Shown: in pieces, positions 6,629-11,198 of the stretch
Layout: each line of letters starts with the position of its first letter
How positions within the stretch are numbered: the stretch's first letter is position 1
Origin: Flavobacterium psychrophilum
GTDB taxonomy: Bacteria; Bacteroidota; Bacteroidia; Flavobacteriales; Flavobacteriaceae
Assembly (NCBI GenBank): GCA_020720185.1
Contig: DYPB01000070.1
Span: 1-11,198, forward strand
Length of the DNA stretch: 11,198 bases
Direction: 5' to 3'
Position numbers and translations under genes: made by a program
The notes under the pieces: generated by a model
The model's database searches: none
The model's input: only the letters and a program-made list of their open reading frames with translations
What the model was told of the DNA's origin: nothing

Positions 6629-7486
6629 CTAAAATAAATCCTCACATCTAAAAACTTCTTTCAGACGAATTCCTTTTTCAGTTTCCTCAACTGTAATTAT
6701 TTGATTATGAGCATCGTGTTCTAAAAATAAATAATAATTATTTTGTGCAGCAATAGTCAATAAATTAGCCTTTTCTGGCATTGTTAAAAGTGGCCTGGTG
6801 TCATATCCCATAACATAAGGCAATGGTAAATGACCCGCCGTTGGAATCAAATCGGCACAAAAAACAATAGTCTTATCTTGATATTCTATCTGCGGAAGCA
6901 TCATTTTTTCGGTATGACCATCAACAAAAAACACACTAAAATCTAATTCAGATTTTGTAATAAAATTAGTTTCTCCCCTGCTAATAAAATTTAATTGTCC
7001 ACTTTCTTGTATCGGCAAAATATTTTCGCTCAAAAACGATGCTTTTTCTCGTGCATTAGGATTTGTTGCCCAGTTCCAATGATTATTATTAGTCCAAAAT
7101 TTTGCGTTTTTAAAGGCAACTTCATACCCCGTTTTGTCTTTATTCCATTGAACGGAACCACCACAATGATCAAAATGAAGATGTGTCATAAAAACATCCG
7201 TAACCTCATCACGATGAAAACCATATTTGGCTAATGACTTATCAATAGAATGGTTGCCCCAAAGCGAATAATAACCAAAAAATTTCTCCGATTGTTTGTT
7301 GCCCATTCCAGTATCAATCAATATTAATCGATTCCCGTTTTCTATCAATAAACAGCGTGCTGCAATATCGATAAGATTATTTTCGTCGGCAGGATTGGTT
7401 TTATTCCAAATTGTTTTTGGAACAACGCCAAACATTGCACCGCCATCAAGCTTAAAATTTCCTGCTTCTATTGGATATAGTTTCAT
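6629..7486 (-). CDS. MBL fold metallo-hydrolase
   Basis: This 285-residue metallo-beta-lactamase-fold protein has a complete metal site. The signature HLHFDH lies at 102-107 (H102, H104, D106, H107), preceded by IDTGMGNK (57-64). Further ligands are H191 in VDGHTEK, D212 in FCADLIPTAGH and H257 or H260 in LEHDAH. The spacing fits the lactonase-like or glyoxalase-like hydrolase branch rather than true beta-lactamases. No signal peptide is seen, so it is probably cytoplasmic; the substrate cannot be told from sequence. It starts 35 bp after the pgk stop codon on the same strand, and no promoter box lies between them, so co-transcription with pgk is likely. A glycolysis-related or methylglyoxal-related role would be speculation. 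Confidence 0.9.
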   Translation of the reverse strand: MKLYPIEAGNFKLDGGAMFGVVPKTIWNKTNPADENNLIDIAARCLLIENGNRLILIDTGMGNKQSEKFFGYYSLWGNHSIDKSLAKYGFHRDEVTDVFMTHLHFDHCGGSVQWNKDKTGYEVAFKNAKFWTNNNHWNWATNPNAREKASFLSENILPIQESGQLNFISRGETNFITKSELDFSVFFVDGHTEKMMLPQIEYQDKTIVFCADLIPTAGHLPLPYVMGYDTRPLLTMPEKANLLTIAAQNNYYLFLEHDAHNQIITVEETEKGIRLKEVFRCEDLF

Positions 7487-7521
7487 AAGGTTTTTATTAC
7501 TAATAATCTTTGTTTGGTTTT

Positions 7522-8712
7522 CTAATCATTCAAAATAGCATCAATACCTGGCAGTGATTTTCCTTCGAGCATTTCTAACATTGCTCCTCCACCTGTTGAT
7601 ACATAACTCATCTTGTTTTCAAAACCAAATTGTTTTACGGCTGCAACTGAATCGCCACCACCAACTAATGAAAACGCTCCATTTGCGGTTGCCTCGGCAA
7701 TAAAATTACCCAATTCAATAGTTCCGTTAGCAAATTTTTCCATTTCAAAAACCCCTAAAGGACCATTCCAAAGAATAGTTTTTGATGCTAATATTACTTT
7801 CTTAAAATTTTCTAATGATTGAGGTCCAGCATCAAGCCCTTGCCATCCCTCTGGAATTTCACGAACGGATACTGTTTGGGTTTTAGCATCGGCTGCAAAA
7901 ACATCGGCCGCAATAACATCAATTGGAATATGAATTTGAACCCCTTTCTCTTTTGCTAATCTTAAAATTTCAAGTGCTAATTCTTGTTTGTCGTCTTCAC
8001 AAATAGAATTTCCTATTTTTCCACCCAATGCTTTCACAAAAGTAAAAGTCATTCCACCACCAATAATCATATGATCAACCTTGTCTAGAATATTCTCGAT
8101 AACTGTAATTTTTGAAGACACTTTACTGCCACCAAGCACTGCTGTTACTGGTTTTTGACTGTTTTTTAATACTCTGTTAAGGCTTTCTATTTCTTTTGCT
8201 AATAAACTTCCAAAACATTTGTTGTTTTTAAAAAACTGTGCAATTATAGTTGTAGATGCATGAGCTCTATGTGCGGTACCAAAAGCATCATTAACATATA
8301 TATGGCCTAGACTTGCTAATTGTTTGGCAAAATTCACATCTCCAGCCTCTTCTTCGTCATGAAAACGAAGATTTTCAAGCAATAAAACTTCGCCATTTTT
8401 TAGATTGTCTGCTGCCGTTCTTGCTTCTTGACCAATACAGTTTTCTGCAAATTTTACATCAACCGCTAAAATTTCAGAACATTTTTCTAATATGTGTTTT
8501 AACGAATATCTTGCCTCCACACCTTTGGGTCTTCCTAAATGAGATATTAAAATTACACTGCCTCCATCGGCAATAATTTTATCTATTGTTGGTTTTGCGG
8601 CTTCAATTCGGGTAACATCCGTTACCTTAAAATTTTCGTCTAATGGCACATTAAAATCTACTCGAACGATGGCTTTTTTGCCTTTAAAATTAAAATCGTT
8701 TAGGGTTTTCAT
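7522..8712 (-). CDS. pgk: Phosphoglycerate kinase
   Basis: This 396-residue protein is a full-length bacterial phosphoglycerate kinase. The cytoplasmic glycolytic enzyme transfers a phosphate from 1,3-bisphosphoglycerate to ADP, giving ATP and 3-phosphoglycerate. N-domain substrate-binding motifs are RVDFNVP (17-23), SHLGRPK (57-63), [12 protein letters not shown] (111-122) and [13 protein letters not shown] (141-153). C-domain nucleotide-binding motifs are GGSKVSSK (194-201), IGGGMTFTF (217-225), NGPLGVFE (316-323), GGGDSVAA (351-358) and [12 protein letters not shown] (371-382). No key residue is missing. The ATG at 8712 fits the family N-terminus (MKTLNDF). The gene is divergent from the secreted nuclease, with a 191-bp intergenic region holding promoter boxes for both and a 16-bp palindrome. 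The MBL-fold gene follows after 35 bp. Confidence 0.99.
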   Translation of the reverse strand: MKTLNDFNFKGKKAIVRVDFNVPLDENFKVTDVTRIEAAKPTIDKIIADGGSVILISHLGRPKGVEARYSLKHILEKCSEILAVDVKFAENCIGQEARTAADNLKNGEVLLLENLRFHDEEEAGDVNFAKQLASLGHIYVNDAFGTAHRAHASTTIIAQFFKNNKCFGSLLAKEIESLNRVLKNSQKPVTAVLGGSKVSSKITVIENILDKVDHMIIGGGMTFTFVKALGGKIGNSICEDDKQELALEILRLAKEKGVQIHIPIDVIAADVFAADAKTQTVSVREIPEGWQGLDAGPQSLENFKKVILASKTILWNGPLGVFEMEKFANGTIELGNFIAEATANGAFSLVGGGDSVAAVKQFGFENKMSYVSTGGGAMLEMLEGKSLPGIDAILND

Positions 8713-8728
8713 ATATTCAAATTTATTG

Positions 8729-8736
8729 CAAATATA
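8729..8736 (-). promoter_or_regulatory. Predicted -7 promoter element of pgk
   Basis: On the minus strand this reads TATATTTG, an exact match to TAnnTTTG, ending 16 nt before the pgk ATG. A second exact match, TAAATTTG, lies at 8718-8725 but is only 5 nt from the ATG. A TTTTG on the minus strand at 8749-8753 is 12 nt from the first box (too close) and 23 nt from the second, so which box is used is uncertain. Confidence 0.5.
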
Positions 8737-8806
8737 CTATTTTAGGCACAAAATTTAGAAATGTATTTATTATTCTGTTTTTCTAATTTTTTAAATCCTA
8801 TGTTTT

Positions 8807-8822
8807 TTTGTAAATTTACAAA
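8807..8822. promoter_or_regulatory. Perfect 16-bp palindrome, possible operator
   Basis: TTTGTAAATTTACAAA is its own reverse complement. It lies in the 191-bp divergent region between pgk (ATG at 8712) and the nuclease gene (ATG at 8904), roughly in the middle. Allowing G-U pairs, the symmetry extends outward into the flanking T and A runs. The form suits a dimeric regulator, but no regulator can be named, and an AT-rich region makes palindromes somewhat more likely by chance. Confidence 0.45.
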
Positions 8823-8877
8823 GAAATTTCATAGCACTTTAAAAAAAAGAATTAACCTTTAAGTTACTTTTTTTATC

Positions 8878-8885
8878 TAAATTTG
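8878..8885 (+). promoter_or_regulatory. Predicted -7 promoter element of the nuclease gene
   Basis: TAAATTTG matches the Bacteroidota consensus TAnnTTTG exactly and ends 18 nt before the ATG at 8904. It overlaps an in-frame TTG at 8883, so that codon would lie upstream of the transcript start. This decides in favour of 8904 as the start codon. Confidence 0.6.
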
Positions 8886-8903
8886 CATATAATTATTAAA
8901 ACT

Positions 8904-10895
8904 ATGAAAAAAACATACCTTTTATTTATATTCTTCCTATCCGTAAAAGCATTCAATCAAGTAATCATAAATGAGATAGATCCTAATACAACAGGAACTG
9001 ACTCGTTAGAATTTGTAGAAGTTAAATCGGCAACACCAAATTTTTCTCTAAATGGTTTTGTATTGGTGTTTTTTAATGCAAGTTCTGGGTCAAATGTAAG
9101 TTATATGGCATATGATTTATCTGGAATGACTACCAATATTAATGGAATTGCAACATTAGGAGATTCTCAAGTTACGCCAGTGCCAAATAGAAATTTTTCT
9201 AATGATAATTCCTTTCAAAACGGACCTGATTCAGTTGGATTATATACAGGAACAGCCGCAAACTACCCTACGGGATTTGTAGCTACAACCACAAATTTAT
9301 TAAATGCAGTTTTTTATACAACCGCAAATACAACAATTTCGAGTACATTATTAAACCAATTAGGCTTAACATCCTACATTAATGAAAATGAAAACAGATT
9401 AAAAGACACACAATCTATTCAACGCAAAATTGATGGGACTTGGGAAGTAAAAGCACCAACACCAGGTGTTCCAAATGACGGTTCTGGAACTCCTTTAAAC
9501 TATCTTACAACTACAACAAATTTAACCACCAACCCCGTTACAACCCTTGCTACTGTTACTGAAGGACAGTCGATAACTTTTACATTTACTACCACAACAG
9601 CAGTTACCACAACTCCATTAGTAATAAATTTTTCTTTAAATAACGGCAGTTTCAATACTAATGATTATTCAGGAACATTATCTGCAACAATACCCGTTGG
9701 CAGTACAACAATAACTAAAACGGTACCAATATTAGACGATGGAGTAAATGAAGGAGACGAAGAAGCAAAATTTATAATAAGCACGATATCAAACGGTTAT
9801 GTTGTTAATAACAATAATATATTCATTCGAGTTAATAATATAAATTATCAAACACTAGCTTTTGGAACACCTTCAAATCCAACACACGGATTAGTATTAA
9901 GTACAGCTCCTGCTGGTTATTATGCTTCGATAGAAGGCCTAGCAGGAGCAGCATTAAAACAAGGCTTGCAAGATATTATTGCAAATCCATCAATAGTTCG
10001 AGCTCATAATTATGGAGATGTCTATGATATTATCAGAATTGCTGATCAAAATCCTGCAAATTCAAATCAGGTTTGGTTAATTTATACGGAAGAAGCACGG
10101 TCGAAACTTGATAAACAGACTGGAAATAGTATTGTTGGAAAATATAACAGAGAACATATTTTTCCTCAATCTCGAGGTGGTTTCTCCGATGGAACTAGTA
10201 GTACCGCCGATGGAATTAATGTTTGGCTACCAACTTCAGCTAACGATATTATGGCAGGACACGCAGATGCTCATCATATTCGGGCAGTTGATGGACAAGA
10301 AAATTCTTCGAGAAATGATAGAAATTATGGTGTAGATTATAATGGACCTTCGGGTTCTACAAATAATGGATGGAAAGGAGATGTGGCAAGAGCCTTGTTT
10401 TATATGGGAGTTCGTTATAATAATTTGAACATTGTAAACGGAAATCCATTAACTACGCCCGATGGTTTTATAGGAGATTTAACTACCTTATTATCTTGGA
10501 ATACGCTTGATACTGCCGATGATTTTGAAATGAACCGCAACAATTATATTTATACATGGCAGGTAAATAGAAACCCATTTATTGATTATCCAACTTTGGC
10601 AACCTATATTTATGGTGTAAATTATGGACAACCGTGGCACGCACCCGTTATGGGAACTACAACTTTTGAGGAATTAAAAGTAGCTGTTTCTCCTAATCCT
10701 GCAACCGATTTTGTTGCAACTTATGGTATTGTTGATGATACCAATATTAAAATTTTTGATATGACAGGTAGCAAAGTTTTTGAAACAAATACCTATCAAG
10801 ATATTAAAATTCCATTGCAATTTGCCACAGGAATTTATATGATGAAACTCTCATCGGACAACAAAATGACTACTAAAAAAATCGTGGTGGAATAA
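8904..10895 (+). CDS. Secreted endonuclease I family protein with T9SS type A sorting domain
   Basis: This 663-residue protein is a modular exported nuclease. Residues 1-19 form a signal peptide (MKK, then a hydrophobic run). About 20-190 resembles a lamin-tail/LTD domain (VIINEIDPN start, SLEFVEV). About 200-312 resembles a Calx-beta domain, with the acidic motif DDGVNEGDEEAKF (278-290). About 335-575 is an endonuclease I (EndA/Vvn-type) domain with NREHIFPQS (415-423), where H418 is the likely general base and E417 a metal ligand, then DAHHIRAVDGQENSSRNDR (455-473), KGDVARALFYMGVRY (491-505) and NRNPFIDYP (555-563). Residues 594-663 form a T9SS sorting domain with SPNPATD and a terminal KKIVVE. 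It should cleave extracellular DNA or RNA non-specifically. There is no cysteine in the whole protein. An upstream in-frame TTG at 8883 is rejected because it overlaps the -7 box. Confidence 0.93.
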   Translation: MKKTYLLFIFFLSVKAFNQVIINEIDPNTTGTDSLEFVEVKSATPNFSLNGFVLVFFNASSGSNVSYMAYDLSGMTTNINGIATLGDSQVTPVPNRNFSNDNSFQNGPDSVGLYTGTAANYPTGFVATTTNLLNAVFYTTANTTISSTLLNQLGLTSYINENENRLKDTQSIQRKIDGTWEVKAPTPGVPNDGSGTPLNYLTTTTNLTTNPVTTLATVTEGQSITFTFTTTTAVTTTPLVINFSLNNGSFNTNDYSGTLSATIPVGSTTITKTVPILDDGVNEGDEEAKFIISTISNGYVVNNNNIFIRVNNINYQTLAFGTPSNPTHGLVLSTAPAGYYASIEGLAGAALKQGLQDIIANPSIVRAHNYGDVYDIIRIADQNPANSNQVWLIYTEEARSKLDKQTGNSIVGKYNREHIFPQSRGGFSDGTSSTADGINVWLPTSANDIMAGHADAHHIRAVDGQENSSRNDRNYGVDYNGPSGSTNNGWKGDVARALFYMGVRYNNLNIVNGNPLTTPDGFIGDLTTLLSWNTLDTADDFEMNRNNYIYTWQVNRNPFIDYPTLATYIYGVNYGQPWHAPVMGTTTFEELKVAVSPNPATDFVATYGIVDDTNIKIFDMTGSKVFETNTYQDIKIPLQFATGIYMMKLSSDNKMTTKKIVVE

Positions 10896-11074
10896 TCTAA
10901 CAAAATAGTTCTTCCTTGTAAAAACACCATAAATATGATATCTTTTAAATAAAAAATAAACCATATATTTACAAAAATTAACTAACAATAAAAATTTCGC
11001 ATTTATTAATTGAATGTACCAGATAAAAACAATTCCATTTTTACTAATTTTAAGTAATTTTATCCAAAAAAAAA

Positions 11075-11106
11075 GCAGTTTTGAAACTCATCAAAACTGC
11101 TTTTTT
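11075..11106. terminator. Strong bidirectional rho-independent terminator
   Basis: A perfect 10-bp stem (11075-11084 with 11091-11100, GCAGTTTTGA / TCAAAACTGC) has a 6-nt loop. It is preceded by nine A residues (11066-11074) and followed by six T residues (11101-11106), so it can work on both strands. It lies 179 bp after the nuclease stop codon and 31 bp beyond the stop of the minus-strand gene at 11138. The 10896-11074 stretch before it is AT-rich and shows no gene. Confidence 0.92.
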
Positions 11107-11137
11107 ATTAAATTAAAACCAATCCACTAAAACAATT

Positions 11138-11198
11138 TTAAACCGTTGGTGGTGTTTTTTTTACAACAGGCGAATCATTAACTACAAAACCATAATCG
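11138..11198 (-). CDS. C-terminal tail of an unidentified minus-strand gene (partial)
   Basis: One minus-strand frame stays open from the window edge to a TAA at 11140-11138 and encodes a 19-residue tail, DYGFVVNDSPVVKKTPPTV. The bidirectional terminator immediately downstream supports a real gene end here, convergent with the nuclease gene. The tail is too short to name a family; its proline- and lysine-rich end looks like a disordered C-terminus. Confidence 0.55.
   Translation of the reverse strand, partial: DYGFVVNDSPVVKKTPPTV

Noticed and set aside
6629-7486. Antibiotic-resistance metallo-beta-lactamase
   Set aside because: No signal peptide, and the motif layout fits general MBL-fold hydrolases (lactonase or glyoxalase-like branch).
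8883-8903. Upstream in-frame TTG start adding seven residues to the nuclease
   Set aside because: The TTG overlaps the -7 box TAAATTTG (8878-8885), and the ATG at 8904 begins a normal signal peptide (MKKTYLLFIFF).
10108-10335. Open frame of 75 codons inside the nuclease gene
   Set aside because: It lies in another frame of a well-supported gene, has no recognisable motif and no start signal; it is a by-product of AT-rich coding sequence.
11041-11057. Small inverted repeat TTACT / AGTAA before the strong terminator
   Set aside because: Only 5 bp of A/T-rich stem with a 7-nt loop, easily expected by chance in this composition.

Overview
The window looks like chromosomal DNA of a member of the Bacteroidota, most likely Flavobacteriaceae (Flavobacterium-like). 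The evidence is the very AT-rich sequence, two proteins ending in type IX secretion (T9SS) sorting domains, an exosortase of the XrtF type with its dedicated partner, weak or absent Shine-Dalgarno sequences, and repeated matches to the Bacteroidota -7 promoter element TAnnTTTG 13-18 nt ahead of start codons. I see no tRNA, rRNA, CRISPR array or insertion sequence.

Layout. 118-3474 (+): a DUF1800 / DUF1501 pair. The DUF1501 protein has a twin-arginine-like signal and a C-terminal T9SS sorting domain, so the pair is probably an envelope or surface system of unknown substrate. A 7-bp tandem repeat lies between the two genes. 3520-3978 (-): a GAF-domain protein of the free methionine-(R)-sulfoxide reductase type. 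It is divergent from 4050-5022 (+), an overlapping pair of exosortase xrtF and an exosortase F system-associated membrane protein, closed by a stem-loop terminator. 5215-6240 (+): a LacI-family regulator whose leader carries a 19-bp sequence also found at the start of the window, ahead of DUF1800. 8712-6237 (-): phosphoglycerate kinase (pgk), an MBL-fold hydrolase and a small 'phage holin family' membrane protein in a row. The last of these shares a CTAG stop palindrome with the lacI-type gene. 8904-10895 (+): a secreted modular nuclease (lamin-tail-like, Calx-beta-like, endonuclease I, T9SS signal). 11075-11106: a strong bidirectional terminator, followed by the C-terminal tail of a minus-strand gene running off the window.

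How the parts relate. Central metabolism (pgk) sits beside envelope and secretion functions. The only clearly co-functional groups are xrtF with its partner and DUF1800 with DUF1501. The least understood elements are the XrtF pair, which has no recognised sorting signal anywhere in the window, the 19-bp leader repeat shared by two unrelated genes, and a perfect 16-bp palindrome in the pgk/nuclease divergent intergenic region.
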